Source: an uncultured Lachnospiraceae bacterium
GTDB lineage: Bacteria > Bacillota > Clostridia > Lachnospirales > Lachnospiraceae
Reading direction: 5' to 3'
NCBI GenBank assembly: GCA_934351255.1
Contig: CAKRJH010000001.1
Location: 226,265 to 290,264 of the forward strand
DNA: 64,000 nucleotides
The notes beneath the pieces are model-generated. The model was not told where the DNA came from. It saw only the letters and a list, made by a program, of their open reading frames with translations, and did not search any database. How positions within the stretch are numbered: position 1 is the first letter of the stretch; each line of letters opens with the position of its first letter. The translations under genes and the position numbers were made by a program. This document shows positions 40,150 through 49,081 of the stretch, one piece after another.

Positions 40150-41328
40150 ATGAACGAGATTCAATTAAAGTATGGCTGCAATCCAAATCAGAAGCCAGCC
40201 AGAGTATTTATGAAGGACGGAAGCGACCTTCCTTTTACCGTATTGAACGGAACACCGGGTTACATCAATCTGCTGGATGCTTTCAATAGCTGGCAGCTGG
40301 TCAAGGAAGTCAAGGAGGCTACCGGACATGTGGCAGCAGCATCTTTTAAGCATGTCAGCCCGGCGGGAGCTGCGATCGATGTTCCTCTCGATGAGACTAT
40401 GAAGAAGGTTTATTTTGTGGATGATGATATTGAATGTACTCCGATGGCAACCGCATATATCCGTGCCAGAGGCGCAGACCGTATGTCATCCTTCGGTGAC
40501 TGGGTGGCTCTGTCTGACGAGTGTGACGTGGCTACAGCCAAGTATCTGAAGAGTCTGGTATCCGACGGTATCATTGCTCCGTCTTACGATCCGGAAGCCC
40601 TGGAGATCCTGAAGGGAAAGAAGCGCGGCAATTACTGCGTCATCCAGATCGATCCGGAGTATGAGGCTGCTCCGCTCGAGACCAAGGATGTGTTTGGAAT
40701 TACCTTTGAGCAGGGACACAACACCGTGGAGTCCAATAAAGAGCTGTTCTCCAATGTTGTGACAGAGAAAAAGGAACTTTCTGAGGATGCTCTGCACGAT
40801 ATGATCCTGGCTAATATCATTCTCAAATATACCCAGTCCAATTCCGTATGCTATGTCAAGGACGGACAGGCCATCGGTATCGGAGCTGGTCAGCAGTCCC
40901 GTATCCACTGTACCCGTCTGGCGGGAGACAAGGCAGACAAATGGTTCCTGCGTCAGTGTCCAAAGGTGTTAAACCTTCCATTCCGTGATGACATCCGCAA
41001 GCCGGATCGTGACAATACCATTGATGTCTATCTCTCTGACGATGATATGGATGTGCTTGCAGATGGTATCTGGGAGCAGTTCTTCACGGAGAAGCCGGAA
41101 CGCATGACCCGCGAGGAACGCAAAGAGTGGATCAAGAAGATGGACGGCGTGACACTGGGATCCGATGCATTTATTCCATTCAGTGACAATGTGGAGCGTG
41201 CACACAGAAGTGGTGTAAAATATATCGCAGAGGCGGGCGGTTCCAAGAACGATCAGGCCGTGATCGATGCCTGCAACCAGTATGGCATCACGATGGTATT
41301 TACAGGACTTCGCCTGTTCCACCACTAA
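40150..41328 (+). CDS. purH: AICAR formyltransferase (monofunctional)
   Basis: The 392-residue enzyme transfers a formyl group from 10-formyl-THF to AICAR, giving FAICAR, the next-to-last step of IMP synthesis. Family residues include LKYGCNPNQKPARVF, the catalytic KHVSPAGAAI, NSVCYVKDGQAIGIGAGQQSR and LGSDAFIPFSDNVERA. The MGS-like IMP cyclohydrolase domain of bifunctional PurH is absent; that step is supplied by the PurO-type protein 52 bases downstream. AAAGGAG fixes ATG 40150. Transcription is controlled by the ZTP riboswitch. Confidence 0.95.
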   Translation: MNEIQLKYGCNPNQKPARVFMKDGSDLPFTVLNGTPGYINLLDAFNSWQLVKEVKEATGHVAAASFKHVSPAGAAIDVPLDETMKKVYFVDDDIECTPMATAYIRARGADRMSSFGDWVALSDECDVATAKYLKSLVSDGIIAPSYDPEALEILKGKKRGNYCVIQIDPEYEAAPLETKDVFGITFEQGHNTVESNKELFSNVVTEKKELSEDALHDMILANIILKYTQSNSVCYVKDGQAIGIGAGQQSRIHCTRLAGDKADKWFLRQCPKVLNLPFRDDIRKPDRDNTIDVYLSDDDMDVLADGIWEQFFTEKPERMTREERKEWIKKMDGVTLGSDAFIPFSDNVERAHRSGVKYIAEAGGSKNDQAVIDACNQYGITMVFTGLRLFHH

Positions 41329-41380
41329 AAGAGCAGCGGCCGGTGACAGTCCGTGCCGATCAAGAAAGGGTAATATACAC

Positions 41381-42094
41381 ATGAACAAATTATCATTACA
41401 GCAGGAATTATCGACCAACGCCTATCCGGGCCGTGGCATTGTAGTAGGAAAGACCCCGGATGGAAAACATGCAGCGATCGCCTATTTTATCATGGGACGC
41501 AGTGAGAACAGCCGCAACCGTGTCTTTGTGACCGAGGGAGAGGGGATCCGTACACAGGCATTTGATCCTTCCAAACTCGAAGATCCGAGCCTGATCATCT
41601 ACGCACCTGTCCGTGTTCTGGGACAGGATACGATCGTGACCAACGGAGACCAGACCGATACGATCTATGAACTGATGGAGGAGGGGTCTACCTTTGAGCA
41701 GGCACTTCTGACCCGTGAGTTTGAGCCGGATCCACCGAACTACACACCTCGTATCTCTGCGATCCTGCATATCGAGGATGGCGGATTTGATTATTCCATG
41801 TCTATCTTAAAGAGCAACAACGGCAATCCGGATGCCTGCAATCGTTATACCTTCGATTATGAGAGCCCGGTGGCAGGTGAGGGACATTTCATCCACACTT
41901 ACATGCATGACGGCAATCCGCTTCCAAGTTTTGAGGGAGAGCCAAAGTGGATCGACATTCCGGACGATATGGATGCGTTTGGAGATATGATCTGGGAGTC
42001 CCTGAATGAGGACAACAAGGTGTCCCTGTTTATCCGTTTCATTGATATTGAGACCGGAGAGGCAAAGAGCCGCATCTACAACAAGAACAACTAA
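41381..42094 (+). CDS. purO: IMP cyclohydrolase, PurO type
   Basis: The 237-residue protein matches the PurO-like IMP cyclohydrolase family, first known in archaea, which closes FAICAR to IMP. Recognisable segments are YPGRGIVVGKTPDGKHAAIAYFIMGRSENSRNR (positions 14-46), the NGDQTDTIYE segment, EPDPPNYTPRISA, and the TFDYESPVAGEGHFIHTYM region. GAAAGGG precedes the ATG. With the riboswitch and the one-domain AICAR formyltransferase it completes the last two steps of purine synthesis in place of bifunctional PurH. Confidence 0.92.
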   Translation: MNKLSLQQELSTNAYPGRGIVVGKTPDGKHAAIAYFIMGRSENSRNRVFVTEGEGIRTQAFDPSKLEDPSLIIYAPVRVLGQDTIVTNGDQTDTIYELMEEGSTFEQALLTREFEPDPPNYTPRISAILHIEDGGFDYSMSILKSNNGNPDACNRYTFDYESPVAGEGHFIHTYMHDGNPLPSFEGEPKWIDIPDDMDAFGDMIWESLNEDNKVSLFIRFIDIETGEAKSRIYNKNN

Positions 42095-42125
42095 TGGATC
42101 GGATTGTTCCGGAACAGATTTTTTC

Positions 42126-42177
42126 ACAGCTTCTGTGTAGGTTTCCAAGGTGAAATTAACACAGAAGTTGTTTTTTT
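42126..42177 (+). terminator. Intrinsic terminator of the purH-purO operon
   Basis: ACAGCTTCTGTGT (42126-42138) pairs with ACACAGAAGTTG (42159-42170) with one GU pair, followed by seven Ts. Confidence 0.75.
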
Positions 42178-42196
42178 GTGCCATCAACTATATAAT
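42168..42196 (+). promoter_or_regulatory. Promoter of the first L,D-transpeptidase gene
   Basis: TTGTTT (42168-42173), 17-base spacer, TATAAT (42191-42196). The -35 box lies within the terminator of the preceding operon. Confidence 0.55.
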
Positions 42197-42243
42197 GGTA
42201 AAGTTAGTGAGTAAGCCGGCGTGAGCCGGAAATGGAGGTTGCA

Positions 42244-44058
42244 GTGAAGAAAGAGAGAAAATGGATCATATGGGGAGGCACGGGCATTCTGGCAGTGTTG
42301 CTGCTTGTCTACCTTGCGGGTGCTCTGTACTATGGAAGACATTTTTACAGGGGGACAACATTAAATGGACGAAACCTTTCCGGAAAATCGACGAAAACGG
42401 TGGCCAAAGAATTGTCAGATTATGAACTGAACGTGTGGGAACTGGCCAAAGACGGCTCCCATATTAGTGAGGTTATCACAGCGAAAGAGCTGGGACTGGA
42501 TCAGGATATGAATCGTGTGGTCCGGGGGATCAAGAAGCAGCAGGGCAGGTTCGGATGGATCCTGCCGGGCAGGAAGAAGAACCTGGTGGATGACAAGGTG
42601 TTTTCTGTGAATGAAGACCGGTTGAAGGATCGCATGAAGGGGATGAGAGGCTTTTCTGTGGAACATGCTCCAAAACTCCGGGAGGCATCACTGAGTACAT
42701 ATCAGAAGGGAACGGGCTATGAGATCATTCCGGAGAGACAGGGAGGTCTGCTGGATGAGAAGGTGACCTGTCAGGTGTTGACGGATGCGATCAACTCCTG
42801 CCAGAAGGATGTGGTACTGGATGAGATGGGATGTTATGCATCGCCGAAACGCACCAGTAAAGATCCGGTGCTGCAGGCTTCCTGCAAAAAGGCCAATACC
42901 ATGGTGAACGCCGTCATTACCTATGAGTTTGGATCTGCAAACGAGGTGGTGGATGCTCGGGTGATCAGCCGCTGGATCAGGGTGCGTAAAAACGGAACCG
43001 TGGCATTGTCCGGACAGAAGATCAGAAAGTATGTACAGAAACTGGCGGATAAGTATGACACGTTGGGAAGCGGCCATTCCTTTGCGACCAGTTACGGGGT
43101 GACTACGACCGTACAGGGCGGAGATTTTGGCTGGAGGATGGACGTGGACGGGGAGGTCAGAAAACTGAGCCGTCAGATCCGCAAAGGCCGTGTGGCCACA
43201 CGGCCGGCGGTGTACCTGCAGCAGGGACGAAGCTATGGAAAACGTGATTATGGAAATACCTATGTGGAAGTCAATCTGACAGCGCAGCATGTGCTGGTGT
43301 ATAAGAAAGGGAAAATGGTATTTCAGACAGATACCGTCACCGGCAATCTGGCGGCAGGCCATGGCACGCCGGCCGGTGTGTATTATGTGAAATATATGCA
43401 GAGAGGAGCGGTTCTGCGAGGCGTGGGCTATGCCACTCCGGTATCCTTCTGGATGCCGTTTAACCGGGGAATCGGATTCCATGATGCGACTTGGAGGAGC
43501 CGGTTCGGAGGCGTGATCTACAAGACCGGAGGATCTCATGGCTGTGTCAATCTGCCGTATGCTTCTGCAGAGAAGATCTTTTCTCTGATCTCTCCGGGGA
43601 CACCGGTGATCTGTTACCATCTGGATGGGACGGAGAATAACCGGCACCTGAAGATACGCCGGGACAGCGTGTCGGACGAGAATCTGGTAAAAGCGACCGA
43701 CGCACCAAAGCAGACAGCGAAGCCAAAGCAGACAGCGAAGCCAAAGCAGACAGCGAAGCCAAAACAGACGGCGAAGCCAAAGCGGACGGCGAAGCCAAAG
43801 CAGACAGCGAAGCCAAAGCAGACAGCGAAGCCAAAACAGACGGCGAAGCCAAAGCGGACGGCAAAGCCAAAGCAGACAGCGAAGCCAAAGCAGACAGCGA
43901 AGCCAAAACAGACGGCGAAGCCAAAGCGGACGGCGAAGCCAAAGAAGACTCCGAAACCAAAGAGAACTTCTGTGCCGGAGAAGACACCGCAGCCTTCCAC
44001 GGCTCCGGCTCCGACTCCGTTACCGGACACGGCATCGCCTGAGGCACCACAGGAATAG
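42244..44058 (+). CDS. L,D-transpeptidase with 13-unit PKQTAK repeat tail
   Basis: The 604-residue protein has a membrane anchor (WIIWGGTGILAVLLLVYLAGAL, residues 7-28), two helical/peptidoglycan-binding domains of the PG_binding_4 type (about 40-330; the segment GGDFGWRMDVD is typical) and a YkuD domain (about 345-455) with the catalytic SHGCVNLP. It would form 3-3 cross-links or attach proteins to peptidoglycan. A lysine-rich tail of PKQTAK units (residues 488-565) and a Pro/Ala end follow, suiting contact with wall teichoic acids. The GTG at 42244 with GGAGG is preferred over ATG 42232, which overlaps that site. Confidence 0.92.
   Translation: MKKERKWIIWGGTGILAVLLLVYLAGALYYGRHFYRGTTLNGRNLSGKSTKTVAKELSDYELNVWELAKDGSHISEVITAKELGLDQDMNRVVRGIKKQQGRFGWILPGRKKNLVDDKVFSVNEDRLKDRMKGMRGFSVEHAPKLREASLSTYQKGTGYEIIPERQGGLLDEKVTCQVLTDAINSCQKDVVLDEMGCYASPKRTSKDPVLQASCKKANTMVNAVITYEFGSANEVVDARVISRWIRVRKNGTVALSGQKIRKYVQKLADKYDTLGSGHSFATSYGVTTTVQGGDFGWRMDVDGEVRKLSRQIRKGRVATRPAVYLQQGRSYGKRDYGNTYVEVNLTAQHVLVYKKGKMVFQTDTVTGNLAAGHGTPAGVYYVKYMQRGAVLRGVGYATPVSFWMPFNRGIGFHDATWRSRFGGVIYKTGGSHGCVNLPYASAEKIFSLISPGTPVICYHLDGTENNRHLKIRRDSVSDENLVKATDAPKQTAKPKQTAKPKQTAKPKQTAKPKRTAKPKQTAKPKQTAKPKQTAKPKRTAKPKQTAKPKQTAKPKQTAKPKRTAKPKKTPKPKRTSVPEKTPQPSTAPAPTPLPDTASPEAPQE
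43705..43938 (+). repeat. 18-bp tandem repeat with 72-bp higher-order period
   Basis: Thirteen 18-bp units encode PKQTAK or PKRTAK in the order QQQQR-QQQR-QQQR. From 43723 to 43938 the array is three nearly identical 72-bp blocks of four units each (two CAG-ACA, one CAG-ACG, one CGG-ACG unit), which shows growth by duplication of four-unit blocks. Confidence 0.9.
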
Positions 44059-44100
44059 ACGAGACGGTGTTGGGAAGGCAGGACAGAAACAGGAACAATA

Positions 44101-44140
44101 AAAACGGCTGCACTCCGTGTGATGGGAGTGCAGCCGTTTT
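44101..44140. terminator. Bidirectional terminator between the two L,D-transpeptidase genes
   Basis: A perfect 16-bp stem, AAAACGGCTGCACTCC (44101-44116) with GGAGTGCAGCCGTTTT (44125-44140), serves both converging genes. Confidence 0.9.
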
Positions 44141-44172
44141 GCAAGTGCTTAATAAACGCTGGATGCGGTGAT

Positions 44173-45669
44173 TTAATGGATAAATACCGCCTCACGATAT
44201 GGAACCAGTTTGTAGATCTTGACGGCATCCGTTGGATTCAGATTGATGCATCCGTGGGATCCGCGGGTCTTGTACAGGTTCTTGTTCCAGGAGCTCCATG
44301 GCTGCCAGGTGGCAGGATGGAAGCCGGTGCCGGACCAGGTGATACGAACCCAGTTCTTAACCGGTGTGGCATATCCGGGACCGGTCAGGGTATATGCTTC
44401 TTTGTGCTCTTTGACATAGTAGGCACCGGTCGGCGTGCTTCTGCCCTCGACCGGAAGTCCGGTGATGCAACGGCAGGAGAATTTGACTTTGCCGTTTCGC
44501 ATGACATAGACCATCTGATCTTTGATGGAGATCTCGGTATAGTTGTTGACATCCCAGTCCACACCGGTCTGGTCATAGTCCATCTTGAAGCCGGTATAGA
44601 GCCACAGGACGCCCTTTTTGATCGTGAGAGCCTTTTTGTTCTCCTCGGAAGGATCCGCCAGATAGGCGTTGGTTGCCTCCTGATCGATCGGCTGTTTGAT
44701 AGCCTTGACTGCCTGCTTGACGGTCTTTTCGTAATCCATCTGCCATCCGTAATCACCGCCTATGATCGTGACATTCTTTCCGTTGTGGTCTTTGATCGTG
44801 CGGTTCTTGCCGACGGTCTTATACTTGAGGCAGAATTGCTCGACCCAGGCTGCGATCGCTGTCTCGTCATAGGTGACGGTGCCATCCTTATAACTGATCC
44901 ACTGTGCGATCTTCTTTGGGGTGATCGTCTCTTTGTGTCCCTCACCCATATTCCAGACAATGTAACGCAGCGCCACATTGTTGCAGGTGCTGACTGCCTG
45001 CTGCATGGAAGGATCATCTGAGGTGATCTTCGGGCTGGCGTAGATATCCGGATATTCTTTCACGTCGGTGAGATCCATCTCGGTGTCTGCCTGAGCCAGC
45101 GCCGTCTCGATGGCGGCAATCAAAGCCTTCTTACGCAGTTTGTTGCCCTGCTTTTCGGCAGCGATCGTGTACTGTCCGGACTCCTTGTCAAAGACCGCTC
45201 TTGCGGATACCGGTTTCTGTACATGGTAGTCGTAGCTGCCCGCCAGAATTGCGGAGCAGGAGACTGCCTTGACCAGTTTCTTGCGGTCGTATTTGACATC
45301 GTAGACGGTCTCGTAATCACTCTTGCGGGTCGTGAGAACGAATTTTTGATGCTGGTCCTCGTAGAGTTTGTCGATGTGATCGCCAAGCTGGAAATCATAG
45401 TCAATGGCTCCGCCGTCAATCACCAGACTGCCATCGTCCCGGCCGCTGATGTGCAGGGAGTAATTCGCATGCAGATCGCGGATCGTTTCCTTGGACTGTT
45501 CCAGGGACTGGCCGGAGACGTCGACGCCGTTGATCGTGGTATGAGGATACCAGCGCTTGCCGTTATAAATCTTCTGATAGAAGAAAACCGCACCGCCCAG
45601 TGCAATGATCAGCACCAGCAGGATGATCGACAGTACCAGAGGCCATCTTCTTCGTTTTGTTTCATACAT
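44173..45669 (-). CDS. L,D-transpeptidase with PG_binding_4 domains
   Basis: The 498-residue protein is a paralogue of the converging gene: a membrane anchor (WPLVLSIILLVLIIALGGAVFFY), two PG_binding_4-like domains (about 40-330, with TIIGGDYGWQMDYEKTVKQA) and a C-terminal YkuD domain (about 375-498) with SHGCINLNPTDAVKIY. It lacks the lysine-rich repeat tail. It should build 3-3 cross-links in peptidoglycan. It follows galK by 45 bases on the same strand and may share its transcript. GGAAAT-type spacing makes the ribosome site weak, but the ATG starts just before the basic anchor as expected. Confidence 0.92.
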   Translation of the reverse strand: MYETKRRRWPLVLSIILLVLIIALGGAVFFYQKIYNGKRWYPHTTINGVDVSGQSLEQSKETIRDLHANYSLHISGRDDGSLVIDGGAIDYDFQLGDHIDKLYEDQHQKFVLTTRKSDYETVYDVKYDRKKLVKAVSCSAILAGSYDYHVQKPVSARAVFDKESGQYTIAAEKQGNKLRKKALIAAIETALAQADTEMDLTDVKEYPDIYASPKITSDDPSMQQAVSTCNNVALRYIVWNMGEGHKETITPKKIAQWISYKDGTVTYDETAIAAWVEQFCLKYKTVGKNRTIKDHNGKNVTIIGGDYGWQMDYEKTVKQAVKAIKQPIDQEATNAYLADPSEENKKALTIKKGVLWLYTGFKMDYDQTGVDWDVNNYTEISIKDQMVYVMRNGKVKFSCRCITGLPVEGRSTPTGAYYVKEHKEAYTLTGPGYATPVKNWVRITWSGTGFHPATWQPWSSWNKNLYKTRGSHGCINLNPTDAVKIYKLVPYREAVFIH

Positions 45670-45714
45670 AGTTCTATTTCCTCTTTTCTCTGAGATTATG
45701 CATTAAACGTGTAT

Positions 45715-46995
45715 TTACAGGACTCTCATGCCGCCATATCTGCGGATCTTGAGAACGCTGCAGGAACCTTTGCCAAAGACCTGATCCAGTGCCTGGCGGT
45801 AGGTATCTACCAGATCATTTGGCACAAAGGCCTGAATGGTGCCGGCAAAACCGCCACCGTGGACGCGGCTCCTGCCGCGGCTTCCCAGCACAATGTCACT
45901 GACAGCCAGACCGATGGAGACATTCTGATGCTGTACATCGGAGCTGGTGTAGACATTCTGGAGATATTTGAAGGAGGAATTGCCGGACGCTTCCAGCGCA
46001 TCCAGGAATCCCTGAAAATCATCGGATCTGAGGGCGGCAACTTCCTTTCTCACGCGGATATTTTCTTCCATAAAGTGCAGTGCACGCAGGACGCAGCGGT
46101 CGGAGGTGGCAGTGCGCACTTCGGCGAGATGCTGCAGCAGATCCTCGCGGTCTACCTCACCCAGATAGGATTTGCCGAAGAAGGCAGCGACCTTTTTCAT
46201 CTCCTCGGGAATCGCTGCGTAGTCCGGTGTCAGATCGGCATGGGAGCCTTTGGTATCGGTGATACACAGGCTGTACTGATGTTTTGCAAGGTCGAAGTCA
46301 ACCTTTTCCACGACAGGATGAGCCGGGTCTGCAAAATCAATATGGACCATGTTGCCCACGGAGCAGGCCATCTGATCCATCAGGCCGCATGGCTTGCCGA
46401 AATATTCATTCTCCGCATACTGGCCGATGATGGCAATCTCCACCGGAGACACCTTCATGTCATTGTAGAGGCCGGAACAGATCGTGCCGATGATAGTCTC
46501 AAAGGCCGCGGAGGAAGAAAGTCCTGCGCCGATCAGAACGTCGCTGGTGATGTAGGCCTGGAATCCACCGATGGCATAGCCACGGTCTTTCATACCTTTG
46601 AGCACACCCTTGATGATCGCCAGGGTCGTGCCGGATTCCTTGGGACGAAGCTCCAGATTGTTCAGATTGATCCGGATCATCCGGTATCCATCGGATACGA
46701 CTTTGACCACATCATCCTCCAGAGGTTCTACGATCGCAATGCAGTCGTTGTTGATGGAAGCAGCCAGAACCTCCCCGTGCTGGTGGTCGGTGTGGTTGCC
46801 GCCGATCTCACTGCGGCCCGGTGCCGAAAAGATGCAGACATCTGCCTCGGCATAGGTATCCTCAAAGTCCTTGAGGGTTTTGAGGTAGCGTTCTCTCTGG
46901 TAGGAGATCCGTGATTCGTCAATATAGATATCGCGCAGAAGGTCATCGTGGAGCCCCTGCTCGAACTGTTTCATGAGTTCCTTGGTATTTGTCAT
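45715..46995 (-). CDS. galK: Galactokinase
   Basis: The 426-residue GHMP kinase phosphorylates galactose at C1. The family signature FSAPGRSEIGGNHTDHQHG (near residues 55-73), the ATP motif GAGLSSSAAFE, the GLMDQMACSVG segment and the C-terminal GRSRVHGGGFAGTIQAF (motif 3) are intact. The ATG at 46995 gives the normal start; an in-frame ATG at 47016 overlaps the AAAGGA site. No galT or galE is seen in the window. It follows the beta-lactamase-fold hydrolase gene by 33 bases. Confidence 0.93.
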   Translation of the reverse strand: MTNTKELMKQFEQGLHDDLLRDIYIDESRISYQRERYLKTLKDFEDTYAEADVCIFSAPGRSEIGGNHTDHQHGEVLAASINNDCIAIVEPLEDDVVKVVSDGYRMIRINLNNLELRPKESGTTLAIIKGVLKGMKDRGYAIGGFQAYITSDVLIGAGLSSSAAFETIIGTICSGLYNDMKVSPVEIAIIGQYAENEYFGKPCGLMDQMACSVGNMVHIDFADPAHPVVEKVDFDLAKHQYSLCITDTKGSHADLTPDYAAIPEEMKKVAAFFGKSYLGEVDREDLLQHLAEVRTATSDRCVLRALHFMEENIRVRKEVAALRSDDFQGFLDALEASGNSSFKYLQNVYTSSDVQHQNVSIGLAVSDIVLGSRGRSRVHGGGFAGTIQAFVPNDLVDTYRQALDQVFGKGSCSVLKIRRYGGMRVL

Positions 46996-47028
46996 GTGAT
47001 TGCCGTCCTTTCTCATGGTAATAGCGGT

Positions 47029-48213
47029 TTAGTCTTCCAGGGAAGAGTAGATCAGATTGCGGATGACCTGGACGTCGCGGTAGCTGTTGCCGCCGCATTT
47101 CTGGATGGCGTACAGGATGATCAGATCCTCCGCCGGGTCCATCGCAACATAGCAGCCAAGCCAGCCGTCCCAGCCGTATTCACCCACGGAGCCAAGTCCG
47201 TAGGAAGCGGGTACATTGACCATCTGACGCATGAGATTACCGTAGCCGTAGCCGCGCAGTGCTTCCCAGTCGTACATCTCAAGCTGCTTAGGTGTCAGAT
47301 GATTGCAGGTCATGTACTCGATGGACTTGCGGGAAAGATACCGTCTGCCCTCGAATACACCACCCTGGAGCATCATGCGGGCAAAGCGCGAGTAGTCATC
47401 GATTGTGGAGACCAGTCCTGCTCCGCCGGATTCAAACAGAGGCTTCTTCAGGAACATGTAGGACAGACCGAGATGCTGCCAGGTACATGGCTCCAGAGAA
47501 TCGGTCTCCGGCATATATTGGTAGTTCTCCATGAAGCGGTCCTGCTTGTCCTCCGGACAGTAGAAGTCCGTGTCTACCATACCGAGAGGTGTGAAGAGAA
47601 CCTCTTTGAGATATTCACCGTAGGTCATGCCTGTGACCACCTCGATCACTGCTCCCAGAACATCGGCGCAGAAACTGTAGCGCCATCCTTCTCCGGGCTG
47701 GAATTCCAGAGGCTGCTGTCCGATCAGATTGGCCAGATCATAGGTGCTGGTCGGATCGTCGTGGTTCAGGATACGGTCGTAATAGGCATCGATCATATCC
47801 TGCATATAGCGGCCGGCCGGAAAACTGGCATCCGGATAGGTCAGTCCCGCGGTCATGTCCAGAAGATGCATCAGGGTCACTTCCTGCTGTACCGGAACCA
47901 GTCCCTCCGGAGTCAGAACCTTCTGATCCCGGAAGCCCGGGAGATATTTGGAGACGGGATCCATCAGGGCGATCCTGCCCTGTTCCACCAGCATCATGAC
48001 GGCTGCCGATGTGATCGGCTTGGTCATGGAGTAACAGCGGAAGATCGAGTCGCGCGTCATGGGGATGTCTTTTTCGACATTGGCCATGCCGAACTGATCC
48101 CGGTAAACTTCCCGGTCGTGGTGTATGACACAAAGGGCAGCCCCTTTGATCTCATCGGCTTTGATGCGGTCTTTGATATAGTCCGCAGCCTGGTCGATTT
48201 TTGATAAATTCAT
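47029..48213 (-). CDS. Serine hydrolase, beta-lactamase/class C esterase fold
   Basis: The 394-residue protein belongs to the beta-lactamase/transpeptidase-like family. The SxxK motif is SMTK in CYSMTKPITSAAVMMLVEQG (near residue 60), and the second motif Tyr is in WRYSFCADVLGAVIEVVTG. Other family marks are LLDMTAGLTYPD, YGEYLKEVLFTPLGM and the late GSVGEYGWDGWLGCY. There is no signal peptide, so it is cytoplasmic like EstB-type esterases rather than a wall enzyme or antibiotic beta-lactamase. GAAAGGA precedes ATG 48213. The substrate is unknown. Confidence 0.88.
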   Translation of the reverse strand: MNLSKIDQAADYIKDRIKADEIKGAALCVIHHDREVYRDQFGMANVEKDIPMTRDSIFRCYSMTKPITSAAVMMLVEQGRIALMDPVSKYLPGFRDQKVLTPEGLVPVQQEVTLMHLLDMTAGLTYPDASFPAGRYMQDMIDAYYDRILNHDDPTSTYDLANLIGQQPLEFQPGEGWRYSFCADVLGAVIEVVTGMTYGEYLKEVLFTPLGMVDTDFYCPEDKQDRFMENYQYMPETDSLEPCTWQHLGLSYMFLKKPLFESGGAGLVSTIDDYSRFARMMLQGGVFEGRRYLSRKSIEYMTCNHLTPKQLEMYDWEALRGYGYGNLMRQMVNVPASYGLGSVGEYGWDGWLGCYVAMDPAEDLIILYAIQKCGGNSYRDVQVIRNLIYSSLED

Positions 48214-48356
48214 GGAAAAATCCTTTCTTTTGTTGATGAAATGCCTGATGGCATTGCCAACTTTTATCATAACATATTATAGGAGAAAATGGAATAATTC
48301 CGGTCGATTTGTCCATACTATTTTTGATCGTTTTTGAAAGGAGAGAAGTGAGGAAG

Positions 48357-48770
48357 ATGAAAAAAAGCGCAGTCTGTGTGATCATTTTTCTGAGCGGAGG
48401 GTATCTGTACTGTACGGTAGAGCTGGTGGCACGGGGCTTTTCACATATATCCATGTTTCTGGCCGGCGGTATGTGCATGCTGCTGGTGGGCGGGATCAGG
48501 CGTGTGCTTCCGGAAATTTCCTTTCTGAGCCAGATGGTGTTATCCGGTGCGCTGATCACCCTCGTGGAACTGGCATTTGGCCTGGTGGTCAATCAGCGCA
48601 TGAAACTGGAAGTATGGGACTATTCGCAGCTTCCCTATAATTTCCGGGGACAGATCTGTCTGCTGGAAGGCTGCCTGTGGGTGCTCCTGTCAGCTCCGGC
48701 AATCCTGGTGCATGATTTTTTGTGGAATACGTTGCTGGGAATACCGTGGAAGAATTACCGGATCTTCTGA
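48357..48770 (+). CDS. CmpB-like (putative ABC-transporter type IV) membrane protein
   Basis: The 137-residue protein has four hydrophobic helices: SAVCVIIFLSGGYLYCTVEL, ISMFLAGGMCMLLVGGI, SQMVLSGALITLVELAFGLVV and LEGCLWVLLSAPAILVHDFLW. The pattern VELAFGLVVNQRMKLEVWDYSQLPYNFRGQICLL (positions 76-109) is typical of the ABC_trans_CmpB family. Despite its name, the function is unknown. A GTG at 48348 behind AAAGGAG would add three residues and is equally likely. The next gene has its own promoter at the end of this one. Confidence 0.8.
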   Translation: MKKSAVCVIIFLSGGYLYCTVELVARGFSHISMFLAGGMCMLLVGGIRRVLPEISFLSQMVLSGALITLVELAFGLVVNQRMKLEVWDYSQLPYNFRGQICLLEGCLWVLLSAPAILVHDFLWNTLLGIPWKNYRIF

Positions 48771-48799
48771 TTGGCAGAATGCGCCATCCCATGTATAAT
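48771..48799 (+). promoter_or_regulatory. Promoter of the 85-aa gene
   Basis: TTGGCA (48771-48776), 17-base spacer, TATAAT (48794-48799). The ATG of the small gene lies 25 bases further on, after AGGAGG. Confidence 0.7.
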
Positions 48800-48823
48800 G
48801 GGGGAAAAGGAGGTCGAGGCAGG

Positions 48824-49081
48824 ATGATAAGACGGATACGCAGACAGGACATGAAAAAACCGGTTCCCGCCCATACGCGCAAACCGGTTGATTACATATA
48901 TTATACGCCACATGTCAGAACGGTGACGGATCCTGAGATACGGTCGGTCAGTGCCCGGCCGGTGGATGCACGGTCTGCCTCTATGACCACGGCACAGCCA
49001 CGTCCGGCAGACTGCGATGAGATCCGGAACACACCGGAACAGCGGGCTCACTGGAAACAGTTTCTCAAACATCTCACATGA
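48824..49081 (+). CDS. Small basic hypothetical protein, 85 aa
   Basis: I do not recognise this protein. It is basic and proline-rich (RRIRRQDMKKPVPAHTRKPVDYIYYTPH) with no membrane helix and ends in a short helix EQRAHWKQFLKHLT. A good promoter and an AGGAGG site directly before it support that it is expressed. Its stop overlaps by eight bases the end of the RsmF-type gene on the other strand. Confidence 0.6.
   Translation: MIRRIRRQDMKKPVPAHTRKPVDYIYYTPHVRTVTDPEIRSVSARPVDARSASMTTAQPRPADCDEIRNTPEQRAHWKQFLKHLT

Noticed and set aside
43705..43938. Another regular array that could suggest a CRISPR or satellite.
   Set aside because: Units are 18 bp, in frame in the L,D-transpeptidase gene, and have no spacers.
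45709..48204. Two long plus-strand frames (401 and 418 codons) opposite galK and the serine hydrolase.
   Set aside because: Both mirror well-conserved minus-strand enzymes; their products match nothing I know and lack ribosome sites.
47029..48213. Reading the serine hydrolase as an antibiotic beta-lactamase.
   Set aside because: It has no signal peptide and fits cytoplasmic class C-like esterases; only the SxxK fold is shared.
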